Positions 10,850 to 22,800 of a stretch of DNA of 64,000 nt are shown piece by piece (positions within the stretch are counted from its first letter, which is position 1; every line of letters starts with the position of its first letter). The position numbers and the translations under genes are program-made. The notes below the pieces were generated by a model. It worked only from the letters and a program-made list of their open reading frames with translations. It made no database searches and had not been told where the DNA came from. This DNA comes from Branchiostoma floridae. Taxonomy: Eukaryota; Chordata; Leptocardii; Amphioxiformes; Branchiostomatidae. The DNA lies in the NCBI RefSeq assembly GCF_000003815.2, contig NC_049982.1:27793954-27857953 (forward strand), read 5' to 3'.

Positions 10850-13780
10850 CAGTGTGAGTAAGTACAAGAAACAAGTCAACACTTCTGATAGGTATTTATC
10901 AAAATAAATTTTAAAAAAGCTCTAATTCTTCTACGTTATAGAAGTTCACAGACATGCTGTAGTAATCAAACGAGAGACAGACGTACTAGCTTCACAGACT
11001 AGTTTCTCGCCGTGAACGCAAAATTTGGAGAAAGATATATATATTGTGTTGTCCTTGGCAGCCAGCTTGATGCGCTAGGTTGGCGTATTTGATATATAAG
11101 AATGTGAGTTCAAGAGTGATGAATCTGGTGTTTGTGTACTAATCGTAAATAAAGATGATAAGGCCACAGGAAGTAAACTTTATGGATGACATCCGCGTGT
11201 TCATTAATTTTCGCCTGATTTTAGAAAAAAAGATTTTATTATTCTTCGGAGAAATTTACTTCCTGTGTACAGAAACGTTGATTCGGTGTGCTATTGGGTA
11301 CATTCAATTCTTTCGCAAAATACCGAATTTTGAAATTTCGCAGCATAAACGGAGGCCTTCATCATTTGAGAATAATTGTATCGCGTAGCAAAGTACCACA
11401 ATGCAGGCTTTTTTGCTTTCGACGTAAATATTCTCCCGGCCGAATGGAACAAAGGCCATAGTGGTTATTGCAAACACCGCTTATTGAACGTACCTCCTGG
11501 GCTAAAGTCTACGAGCAATGGCATTAATGTTAATATTTTACGAAAGTAACTTTGATCCATGGAACGGTAAGCATTGTGTCCAGCATAATGCGTAAACAAA
11601 TGTCATATTAATTCATCCATATCTACATAGTTAAAGCCCATTCTGCATCATTGTGTGTGCGCGTGTGTGTGTGTGGGGGGGGGGGGGGTCATATTCAGTT
11701 GTAAATGTGTATAGAACAATGGCGTCATATTAAACATGGCAGCAAGTTCGGAACAAAGGACAATGGCTTAAGAAAACTGCATTCGTGAAGAGCCGCGAAT
11801 CGTAATATTGCAGTATGTTGCAATTACAGAAAGTAACAACGAGCAGAATAATAATCACTGTTTGCTTCTCAAAAGTATGTTTTCCACGAACCTTCGTGCT
11901 AGTTTATGAACTAAATTTAGTTTGATATGACGTCACTTACATGCTTCATTGGATTACCTTGCAACAAAATCGTCCAGTCTGAAGAATGATTTTTGATGGT
12001 ACAGTGTCCAATAACAGGAAAAGGGTGAACATTTGGTGCAAATGCGATCGTGTATATAGAGTCACTAAGAGAATCCAAAGTTATATCAAAGATGTTATAC
12101 TATAGCCTCCTTGGTTATACCAATCTGTCCATATGCAATTTGTAAAAGAAAATTACAATCAATGTTCTACACAATGTATATGTTGTATGATATAGAAGTA
12201 CTCTTTTTGTCATTAATACTATAACATGCTCAAGTTTGAACAAGTACATGTACATATGGTGCAAGTAAGATCTGGAATAAACGGTCATTTGCATGTCATT
12301 ATATAGTTTGTCTCTATAGTTTGACTCTGAGCTTTGAAAGTGATGCTGGAAAATTTCTCAGTAACTGTTGAAAGTTCTGGCAAATTCTCAGATATTTATA
12401 GCAACTGTTGTAAAATGAGAAAACTGGAATTACAAACAGTACGTGTATGTTGATTGAATAATGCTATCTTGGTTGTAGAATATAAACAGAAAATGTTGTA
12501 CTTTGGTTTAGTACGCCCTTTAAGAGCAAACATGAACTCATTGATCTAGCTTTCTGTTCAAAAATAAAAAGCGTCTGTGAAAAACATACATATAGCATGT
12601 TGTTTGTTCGCAATGTTCATCATTGTACGGCAAAATGCATACAAGTATTACAGAACCATGATCGTCAACATTGCTTTTTTAAACAAGAAACTGTAAAACG
12701 CCTCCTATTCAAACTCTTCCATAGGTTCTGTCATCATGATTTTCTCAGTCAACGAGTTAGAAGTAACAAGTAAAATGTAATTAGGTTCAAACGGCAATCT
12801 TTGGTGTTGGTAATATTGTTCCAAACCTTCTCCCGCAGTGTTGGAATTAAAAGGTATCAAAGTACGCACAAGCGAAAATCAATTGTCAAAAGCGATGTTT
12901 AGATAGTTAATTTGCTAATGTGAGTGAAATATCTCTAAGTAGCTATACCTTGGACTTACCTTTGTCAAAGAAGCTCTCGAACCTAACCTCGAACAGCTAC
13001 AGAAGTTAGCTGTAATAAGTTGTCGTACTGAGTTTTCCTTCCGTTTTTTCACTGACTAATATCTAGCCGTAAACGCAAAGTTCGGAGGACGACATTGTTT
13101 GCACACTGTTTTGTACCCAAATATGTTTACTTAAAACGTTCTGTGGACCTACTTGACCAGGAAGAGTCAAAGAGTGTTGAATCTGGGGTAATTGTACTAA
13201 CGAAATCAGCTGACAAGATTTACACAGTCTTGTTAAAGTGTGCGTTCATTCACGACTTCTCCACTAAATGTTTCGCTCTATGTCTATGCGAATAAGGATT
13301 CACTTACTTCGGTCACTAGTTTTAAGATAGGTGTGTCCCCAAGTAAAGTTGGACTGGACCATTGGCCTCTGGGGTAAAAGATATCATTGGTTATCGCAGA
13401 TAACTATGGTGACGAAATACCGGTGAACACGAACCTGGACCTGGACCTGGACCAAAGCCAACAAAAAACTGCACGACGTCGGAATTAAGATTACGAGTTG
13501 CGGATTTAGAAAGCCTCATTATATTTCAGTGTACTCCTTCATAACATGTTATATTATGTTATGAAAACGACGTTCTTTAATAAAAACAAACAAACAATAA
13601 TACTTCAAAACATTCATACATACAAACAAACATAAATACAAACGCCAGGGAATAATGACCTTCTAGGCCAAAGTGAAAACGGAGTTCCTGTTTCTACAAG
13701 TGTATTACTAGTAGTAGTACTACTCACCCATTCATTAGCGCCAAAAATGGTGGAATTTTCCTGTGTAAATGAGGGTCTTC
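10850..13780. other. Gene-free intergenic stretch
   Basis: AT-rich sequence with no supportable coding exon. A GT run followed by a G run lies at about 11655-11690. Nothing else is recognised. Confidence 0.5.
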
Positions 13781-13789
13781 TTATATACA

Positions 13790-14190
13790 CGGTACCGTTG
13801 TCCCTGTTAGCTTTGTAGGACTGACTTGAATACAAATAGGTGTCACATGCCTCTGGTTCACATGACGTTATTTGTCAATCCAAAGGTATACACTCGAAAG
13901 TTTCACCCTAAGCATACCATATACCCTACCTGCACAAACGTAGGTGTCGGCACAAAGGTTGGAGGCAAACTACTGCAACACTAAAGCTTCGCAAATATTC
14001 GTAAACATTACAGGTAATATGCCTACCTGCATAAAACGTACTAATTTCTCAGGTCAGGGGCTGGTCTCTTATTACAGTTTGCAAGGTAGCATGTTTCATG
14101 GCCGCAAACACTGCGCCTTAAGGTTCGTGTATATAGTTCTTTCTGATTCGATCTTAAACACCGATTACTCTTCAAGCAGACGTTAGACTA
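13790..14190. repeat. 5'-flank module of the NTase-TPR family without its gene
   Basis: TAGGACTGACTTGAATACAA, AGGTGTCACATGCC, GACGTTATTTGTCA and CCTGCATAAAACGTACTA occur in the same order as upstream of exon 1 in copies A, 1 and 2, but no exon 1 lies at the left boundary. It continues rightward into sequence shared with 40640-42150 and 51260-53050, so it is part of the segmental duplication. Confidence 0.5.
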
Positions 14191-14311
14191 AAACAACTTA
14201 AAATAAAAGCCGGAGCCTAACCTCTGCTTGGAGAGTAACATCACTAAGTCAAATCAGGTTTCCATTATGTATGGCCCTGCAGCCATCAAGTCTATGTTCT
14301 TCCTTGACAAT

Positions 14312-14462
14312 ATACCGTAAATGGATTTAAGTTCGCAGGGATTTAATTTCGCACTAGTGGAAAAGTGGCGTGTTCACGGTGGTTTTAAGTTCGTGGTAAG
14401 ACTGTTAGGCGAAAACTGCGAACATAAAACCACCGCGAAAATTTCTGCATTCACAGTAAGAA
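14312..14462. mobile_element. Short inverted-repeat element (MITE)
   Basis: TTTAAGTTCGCAGGGATTTA and AACATAAAACCACCGCGAAA form imperfect inverted arms. The outer ends TACCGTAAATG and CATTCACAGTA are loosely inverted and flanked by TA. No coding capacity. Confidence 0.45.
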
Positions 14463-15654
14463 ATAATATCCATGTCGTAGATGCTGCGTCTCATCAGATG
14501 AATATCAAAGCTAATGCCAGTCTAATTTAGTCACCATGACTAAGATAGTAGCCCGGAAACATACCTAGTTTTTGCACCCCCCCTCTGCCCTCATGTTATT
14601 GCTTCTGTTTGCATTGGTATACCTATTACATCGAAAAGAATGTCATTGTAAATTTTGAATTTTCATTGCCACTAACTTCAGATCGCTGAAGCTAGTTTAA
14701 TTTGATACAATGGAGTGTTGTACATGTGTGTTTATTTAATTCCTTTTACATATACACATCATCAAAAACAGTTATAAAGGTACTTTTCTACTCCAGTCGA
14801 GAAATCTCTCGCCTGGGGTGGACTTACTGACTTAGTTCGAGCTCCCGATCGAACCAATACAGAGATTTTCCTCCAAAGCATTAGGCGCATTAGATGTAAG
14901 GTCTGCAAAGGATGGCAACAATAAAATGATAAACATGTATACTAGATAGACGATAGGTAAATCATATGAAATGCTTATAATGTTTTGTATATGGCAGTAT
15001 TCTGAATTTCCGTGTGTAGCAGTAGTATGGATTTGTGTCTGAAATTGTGTGTGGATATTAACATTGTTCAGTACCAAGGACAGGTCACATTCTGTGCGCC
15101 TGAGCATTCATTTGAACGTATACTAAGAATCCCCAAAGCAGTATATGATTTTTGTCAGAAGTAGAAGGTCTTCTGCACTAACACATTTATGTATTATTCA
15201 CCTAAAAATCCACACTAAAGCTACAATCATCTGCTGTCAAAGATTCCTCATTCCGTTCTTCTATTCATGGATCAAAAGCGCCTCCTAGCATTGTTAAATA
15301 CAACTACAACAGTTCGACGTCAACTCCAGGCGCCGCTTGGTTGCAAATCATTTTACTGTGCACAGCGTGACCCACCTTGTAGTTTTCCTGATATACGTCC
15401 TCCGGTCAGACCATCCGTGTTAGGTAAAGTATAGGTGTGTTTCTAAAACCATGAGCGTGCACAGCTAAGATATTTTCAATAACAATATGCGTTCCGCAGA
15501 ACTGTTGCCGTTCTAGTGAACATTGCCAGGAGACGCCTTTGCTCCAACAACATAGAGATACTGTTGGAAAAGGGTTCACTTATAGCTAAATCTTTTTTGT
15601 TGGCTTATGAGTTTATTACTCATCATGATTAGACCAGTTGTTAACACAAAAGTG

Positions 15655-15875
15655 AGATCGCGTGGCGCAGCGGCAGCGTGTTTGCCTCGGGACCGAGAGG
15701 TCTCGAGTTCGAATCCGGCTGCGTTTCACCGCTCTTGTGCCCTTGGGAAAGGCACTTTACACGGCTTTCCTCACTTTACTCAGGTGAAAATGAGTACTTA
15801 GCTTCGGCTAGGGCCGTCCCTCGGATAGGACACAAATTGGAGGTCCCGTGTCTGTGGAGAGCCATAATAGCGTAA
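15655..15875 (+). mobile_element. tRNA-derived SINE
   Basis: The 5' part has RNA polymerase III promoter boxes: A box TGGCGCAGCGG at about 15663 and B box GAGTTCGAATCC at about 15704. The body reads GTGCCCTTGGGAAAGGCACT, CCTCACTTTACTCAGGTGAA and TAGCTTCGGCTAGGGCCGTC, a core shared by many metazoan tRNA-derived SINEs (recalled, not searched). The paralogous locus near 52315-52345 lacks it, so it inserted after the duplication. Confidence 0.7.
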
Positions 15876-16009
15876 AGCAGGAGGCACGTTCTTAGTAATT
15901 AACACTTTTATTCACACATACACAAACACTTGCACACGAAGACACAAACACACACACATGTACCTGTCCTTACCGTTAAACACCACACATGTCAGACAAG
16001 CTAACACAC

Positions 16010-16215
16010 CTAGCTGCGAAGTGAACTACTAACGAATCCAGTAACAGGGTTAGATGAAGTAACTAATGTCATGCAGTTTGAGTAGACCATTGTCCAGCTG
16101 TCTGTCTGGAGGGCAATAGCGGAGAGAACTTGAGTTGAGACGAAGTGAGCAGAACCAGCATCATTGTAGTTATATTCTGTCTGTCTCTGTAGAACTCCCG
16201 TGTCCCGTGCAAGGG
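16010..16215 (-). other. Conserved duplicated segment with open frame, unknown
   Basis: On the minus strand, after a possible acceptor TTCTACAG, the frame reads QTEYNYNDAGSAHFVSTQVL then SAIALQTDSWTMVYSNC. The paralogous segment at 52490-52670 keeps this reading almost unchanged while surrounding DNA has diverged more, which hints at coding constraint. In that copy the frame stops right after YSNCKT. I cannot name a family. It may be a terminal exon of a gene duplicated with the block, or chance conservation. Confidence 0.3.
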
Positions 16216-16919
16216 GAAAACTCGATCGTTCCTGAGTTTTTTTAACGACGACAACGTCGTTGGTACGCAAAAGACGTTAGGAAAGGGGCTGGCGACTTTC
16301 ATTGGACTGTATTTGTATTCAGTCACTACTATTAAGTTGAGTCTACACAGGAAATGCTACCACCTCCATGCAACGTAGGTTTTGTTGTTACAATGAAATG
16401 TGTTTGAAGTTACATTGATTGTATGGGTAAGGGATGATTTAGGTTGTGTAAATTTTTGACTTTGATGTTTGTATATTGAAAGTTTGATAGTGGTTTGAGT
16501 AGTGTATAGTAGTGGTTGATGTTGGTTGGTGGTAGATGGATGCGTCATACTGATCCACACACCCGTGCAACCCGATCACGTGCCTCACCCCCAAAGATAT
16601 GAAAACAACGCTGGTCCTAATGTTTGTATTTGAACAGTAGGATGGAGGTTTGGATTCGGTTAATGTTTGTCGAATAGAGATAGTTACGTCATGTAATGTA
16701 AGAAAAAGTATGTATGTGGGTGATTTGACGTGACTGATGAGAAGTCAGAAGTTCACACGCGTTCTATGTGCCATATGTTCCTTTGTGGGGATGAAGGTCA
16801 TGATGAACATATTATGGAAGTAAGGTTAATGGAACATGTTCTAGTAGTAGTCTCACTGCAAAATGTAAGAATTCTTCACGCAGAAAAGTTCATATGTGCA
16901 TCACCGATATAAGAAGTCG

Positions 16920-18380
16920 AATGCAGATAAGCATAACTGTGGTTACGTTAATATGTGACAATTGTTCATGACTATTTTTTTGGGGGGTCTGAGTTTTCGC
17001 AATTGCATATTTGCCATATGCTAGTTATGTTCACCACAGAGGACACAGGTCATGGTTCCATTATCAATGAAATAAACTACAAAAGAATAAGACAATAGTC
17101 AATAATCATTTCACAGAGGCGTGACATCGTCGAACTCTAGTTTGTTTTCGATATTGAAACCATATAAATTCATGCAATAGACATTTGAAAACAAAATAGT
17201 GACAATATCCATTCAATAAGAACAATTATAATTTTATGTTTATTATCCATCCTTTATCATTCTTACAACTTTCGTTTTCACCTGGATTTCAGACATATTT
17301 TGTTATAATCTTTCTTTTTGCGCATGCGCGCATTAGTTTTCGGTTGACCAGATAATGTCATCCATTAAATCTCATTGATAAAATCAAATCAGTGTGGTAT
17401 CAAATTATGATGTTACATTTGAAGACCAAATATTAGAATATACAATGTACACTTGCAACACGCTACTAAGATGATTCCATTTACATGTATATTACAACAA
17501 AGCTGTACATGGAGAACACTCGCTCTGGATAACACTGTGATAAAAGCCATTGCTTTTTATCATAGGTATCATAGCATACAACACAGTATGTCATTAAATA
17601 ATATCTGTACATAATATAGAGTAACTCGGATCTCTTCATGAGTATTATAAAGTGAAAATCAATCTTGACTTACCACTGAAATATCAGACGGAACTAAGGG
17701 CAATATACAAGCGACTTTATATGTACAATAAGGTTCTGTTACTCTATTGTATGGTTTAAAAAGTCAAATTTCATTGATCCACACACTGAAAAAATATCTA
17801 GTTAGGGTAAGATGGGTCTATTTGACTGGATCATGAAATGAACACACCCGGTATGTTATATATAGTCTAGCCAACCCCTTAGACGTTACAGTGCATGCTC
17901 AGTGGATTATCTTATAGTTTACATTCAAACATATGCATGTTTTCATTCTCATGGAGAAGACAGACCCAGTTGCCTTCTGCCATTTTGCAATCATCACATT
18001 ATACTAAGTGTTGTTCTCAGAACTGATCTATGAGTTTTCACATATTATTAGAAGTCTCATATTATTACAGAGAGTTGCCCCGAGAAAGCTTTAATTTGAT
18101 TTTATAACCATCAAACCTATACCTTAAATTTTGATATTTGCAAGACATATACATCAAGTACACCTGTACCTATGATCATATGTAGCAAGCTGTTTAAAAT
18201 GTCCACATACCTATACTAAAACACATAGAAAACAACACGTATTTCACGGCAGAAAGAAGTGTCTGATATGTACATCACCTTTAAGCAGAATGGGGATCTT
18301 TAAGCCTTAGTTTCCGACCTCTACCCTAATCTTCAAGGCGTGATCAGTAAGTCCTCGGTCTCAGCCGGAAAAAAGTATAT
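16920..18380. other. Gene-free intergenic stretch
   Basis: AT-rich. About 17100-17220 contains a short piece of the ATTCAATAGACATTTGAAAA repeat seen as an array at 42120-42655. No coding exon is supported. Confidence 0.45.
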
Positions 18381-18394
18381 CATGGTATAGTATG

Positions 18395-18602
18395 TTATAA
18401 TAAAGGGTTAATGCCCCGCCCCGAGGTGTATATGGTGAGATATTATCCCTGGTCAGGTGCGATAACCACCGAATAAACCACCGAGTGAGCGTAGCGAACG
18501 AGGTGGTTTATGAGGTGGTTATCGCACCTGACCAGGGATTATCCCACCATATACACCGAGGATAAGGCGGGGCATTAACGTTATTATCATATAGCCTATC
18601 CA
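18395..18602. mobile_element. Hairpin element, copy 1
   Basis: Two long inverted arms: TTAATGCCCCGCC...CACCATATACACC and the complementary right arm ending GGCGGGGCATTAA. They surround a centre with GTGAGCGTAGCGAACGAGG. A diverged copy with the same centre lies at 31986-32173. No protein. Confidence 0.75.
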
Positions 18603-19223
18603 ACTGACAGTTATTTCACACAAATTCCTTTATAACAAATAAACACTTTAATACATTACATAAAAATACATTTGCAATATATATATTGTACAATACTGTG
18701 TATATATAATACAAACATTAAACTATTTCATCATCATCATTTAACTAATAATTTTAACTAATCATCTGTTTGTGAGATAGCATATCAGCATCAACATGTG
18801 GCTTATTTGCAATACAAACTACATGTATTAAGTGGAGTCCTGGTACCCCCCATGCAGAGCCTTTTCACTTGGGCACGACAAAGTACGTATATACGAAGTG
18901 ATTTAGGAAGGTACCGGCTTAATCACGTTAGAAAGCCATAATGAAAATGTGTAAAATCAGCATAATTCCTTTTCAAGTATCCCTATATTCCCCATGTGGA
19001 GCCCTAATTAACATAACCAATCAATCATAATATTTTTGACAGTTATGCATGGTTTACACACAAACAACAGTACAAAAAAAATTCATGACTGTCCCCTGTA
19101 TAATGGTGCGGTCCAAAAAGTGGTCGGTTATTCGAATAACCGACCACTTTTGAGGTTACTGCCTGATAACCCATGGGAAATGGGGCCCTCTGATTGGCCA
19201 ACTCCATCTGGCTATATGATAAT
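18587..19223. mobile_element. Inverted-repeat element with internal perfect palindrome
   Basis: Ends TTATTATCATATAGCC and GGCTATATGATAATAA are exact 16-bp inverted repeats 637 bp apart. Positions 19116-19151 form a perfect 36-bp palindrome centred on TTCGAA. The left end coincides with the right arm of the hairpin at 18395-18602, so the two may be one composite element. The 32161-35942 region repeats the same layout. Confidence 0.55.
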
Positions 19224-19889
19224 AACCAATAACCATCAAATTTCATATCATTGTGGTCATTTGACTACTTTTTGTTGACATCCGTTTGAAAATCTGAAAG
19301 TAAGTGACGAGAACAATATAAATCGTGCTTAAAGCGGCTCGCCCAACATCCAACCGACTTCTCATGTGGAGAGGGGCCAGTTATATAACCCAGAGCAGCG
19401 GAGTTTGCGTTGCACAGACCGAATAACGGTGAACAGAGCTGTGTGGGTCGCAATGGAATGATCGCAATGGTCTGGGTAGACATCAATGTTCTTTACAATT
19501 ATGCCCGAAAGTTTGGGTTGTGCACTTTCACCCAGTAGGTGGGTTGTGCAGTTTCAGTTATCACCCCCCGTACATTCTTTCGTCGTCAACAATAACAGAA
19601 TCTGATGTATACAACAAGATGGAAGTAAACTGTTCATCGCCCCAATCCGACAGAAGTATGGATCAAACCATGTCAATCACAACCACATCATCCAGTACAA
19701 CAATCAAATTAAAGAAAAACAAAATTCACAAACTTTTATTTCACAATTTACATTTTGTAACATGGTGCCGACATATGTGACGGCTTTTCCAAACCTATAA
19801 TCTGATATTCTAGCAAAATGCTGTAAAGTAAGACCATCCATTGATAGGAGACGTCATTTACAACTACTATGGATGGCATGCTTTGCTGC

Positions 19890-22800
19890 TTATTGCTTAT
19901 CTGAATTCGAAGCTGCAAGTTTCATTTGTTCTCTCAGTTTAAAATAATAAATGGCCTTTCTGTAATCACCGATATCTCTCCAGGCGACACACAAATTGTT
20001 AAGCGATAGTACAATGTCAGGATGTGCAGTGTCCTCCCCATAGATACTCCGCCTCATCTGTAGTGCCTGTTCATAATAGCGTACCGCCTTTCTGGGATCC
20101 CTAAGGTCACTCCAGGCGTTACCAAGTTGTTAAGTGAGGCGGCAATGTAAGGATGTGCAGTGTCCTCACCATAGATACTCAGCGTCATCTGTAGTGACTG
20201 TTCATAATAGCTGACCGCCTTTCTGTGATCCCCAAGGTTACTCCAGGCGTTACCCAAGTTGTGAAGTGAGTTGGCGATGTCAGGATGTGCGGTGTCCTCA
20301 CCATAGATACTCCGCTTCATCTGTAGTGCCTGTTCATGATAGCGTACCGCCTTTCGGTGATCACCGAGGTCACTCCAGGCGGTACCCAAGTTGTTAAGTG
20401 AGCCGGCGATGTCAGTATGTGCCTTGTCCTCTCCGTAGATACTCCGCTGCATCTGCAGTGCCTGTTCATAATAAACGACCGCCTTTCTGTGATCCCCAAG
20501 GTCAACCCAGGCGTTACCCAAGTTGTTTAGTGAGCCGGCGATGTCAGGATGTGCATTGTCCTCTCCGTAGATACTCCGCTTCATCTGCAGTGCCTGTTCA
20601 TTATAACTGATCGTCTTTTTGTGATCACCAAGGTTGCCCCAGGCGTTACCCAAATTGTTAAGTGAGGCGGCGATGTCAGGATGTGCAGTGTCCTTAACAT
20701 AGATACTCCGGTTCATCTTTAGTGACTGTTCATAATAGCTGACCGCCTTCCTGTGATCACCAAGGTCACCCCAGGCAGCACCCAAGTTGTTAAGTGAGGC
20801 GGCGATGTCAGGATGTGCAGTGTCCTTAACATAGATACTCCAATTCATCTGCAGTGACTGTTCATAATAGCTGACCGCCTTTCTGTGATCCCCAAGGTCA
20901 ACCCAGGCGTTACCCAAGTTGTTTAGTGAGACGGCGATGCCAGGATGTGCGGTGTCCTCTCCGTAGATACTCCGCCTCATCTGTAGTGACTGTTCATAAT
21001 AGCTTACCGCCTTTCTGTTGTCCCCAAGGCAACTCAAGGCTCCACCTAAGTTATTAAGTAAGCCGGCGATGTCAGGATGTGCATTGTCCTCCCCGTATAT
21101 ACTCCGCCTCATCATTAGTGCCTGTTCAAAATAGCTTACCGCCTTTCTGTGATCCCCAAGTCTCCTCCATGCCAGACCCAAGTTGTTAAGTAAGGCGGCG
21201 ATGTCAGGATGTGCAGTGTCATCACCATAGATTCTCCGCATCATCGGTAGTACCTGTTCATAATAGCTTACCGCCTTTCTGTCATCCCCAAGGTTACCCC
21301 AGGCGGTACCCAAGTTGTTAAGTGAGTCGGCGATGTCATGATGTGCAGTATCCTCTCCATATATACTCCGCTTCATCTGTAATGACTGTTCATAATGGCG
21401 CACAGCCTTTACGTGATCACCAAGGGTCCCCAGAGCAAAAGCCAAGTTATCAAGTGAGCCTGCAATAGCACTGTGTGCAGTGTTTTTACCATATTTCGAT
21501 AGATAACTGTGTAGTGTTTGTTCTGAGCATGTCTTCAGATTTTCGAAATCACACAGACTTTCATATACCTTTGCTTTTAGCTCTGAAGAATTGTCAAAGA
21601 ATATTGGTGGTTCTTTCACCGGCTGAATGTCCGTCAGCTGCATAATGAAATGTTTCAGGGGTATTTCTGTATGGTAATATCTCATGAGCTGTTGTGTATT
21701 TGAGATGTAAAACACTTTCTGTAATTTCTCTTCAATGCCCGTATCGGTGGAAATTGACCATAAGACTGACATGTTTTCCACCTGACCACGATTGTTCATG
21801 TATGTCCGCAGCCTCAGTTCTGCTGAGATACTGACAAGCACCATCAAGTGGTGTGCGTTCTCACTATTGACAACTTTACTCTTTCTTAGTTCCTGAATAG
21901 TCTCCCAGATTGTGGTCGGTTGTATGTTATGAAATAGCGCCCAAAAGGACACTGCAAGACTTGAAAACCGATAGATTTCTTTCTTAACATTTCGAAGTCC
22001 AGCAGTAAGAGTCTGAGTTCGAAAAGTCGATGCATTATCAGCCAATAAACTATTTGCCATTGCCAGCGGAACTTCCTCATTATTGTCTTGAAGTTGCTGA
22101 GTCCATAACGACCTGTACTCATCTACCAATCCCTGTTCTCCTGTTATATAAGACACATTTCCCAGTATGGTAGCGAGATGATAGCCTTTCTTTAAATGGA
22201 GAGTAAGGTCTTCTTTTAGAACGTTGGTCATATTTCTTGGTGTGCGGATGAGTTCGCTTGTTCCTTTGCTGTTTCTACCTCTGCCAAGTGGAGTCTTGCA
22301 TGCATGCGGCATGGCTCCATCAAACGCAAAACCGCGCGGTGTTACTGAGTCATAAAACCAGCTGTCTAGTGGGTCGCCGGAGTAGAAATCATTAAGAGAT
22401 TTAATCCCCATGGCAGGGAGAATGGTTTCTCCTAGATTTATCACCTTAAGATGAAGATAATGTGTGAGATTACGGAAATAGCTAACATTAGGCTCTGTTT
22501 CCTCCTCTACCAAAATGGCAAATTCCAGGTCAGAGTACGGAGTTACCAATCCTGTGGCTTGTGAACCCAAGCCTATCATAGCGTACTTACAGGGAGGCGG
22601 GCCCATTACCTCCATGCATTCATCTACAAGGCCAGCTATGAACACTTTACGCTGATGAACCAGTGCCTGACACAATGCTTTGATTGCTTCCACCCACTTC
22701 ATCTCCACCTCTCTTATCTTTGGGTCCTCGTCATCAAGGCTATAAGGATCTACTTCTTCTTCAATTCTTTTGATCTCTTCTTGTACATAGTCCCTATCTG

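Noticed and set aside
20317-21480. Alternative frames inside the TPR array on both strands
   Set aside because: Shadows of the 132-bp repeat unit of the real minus-strand exon.
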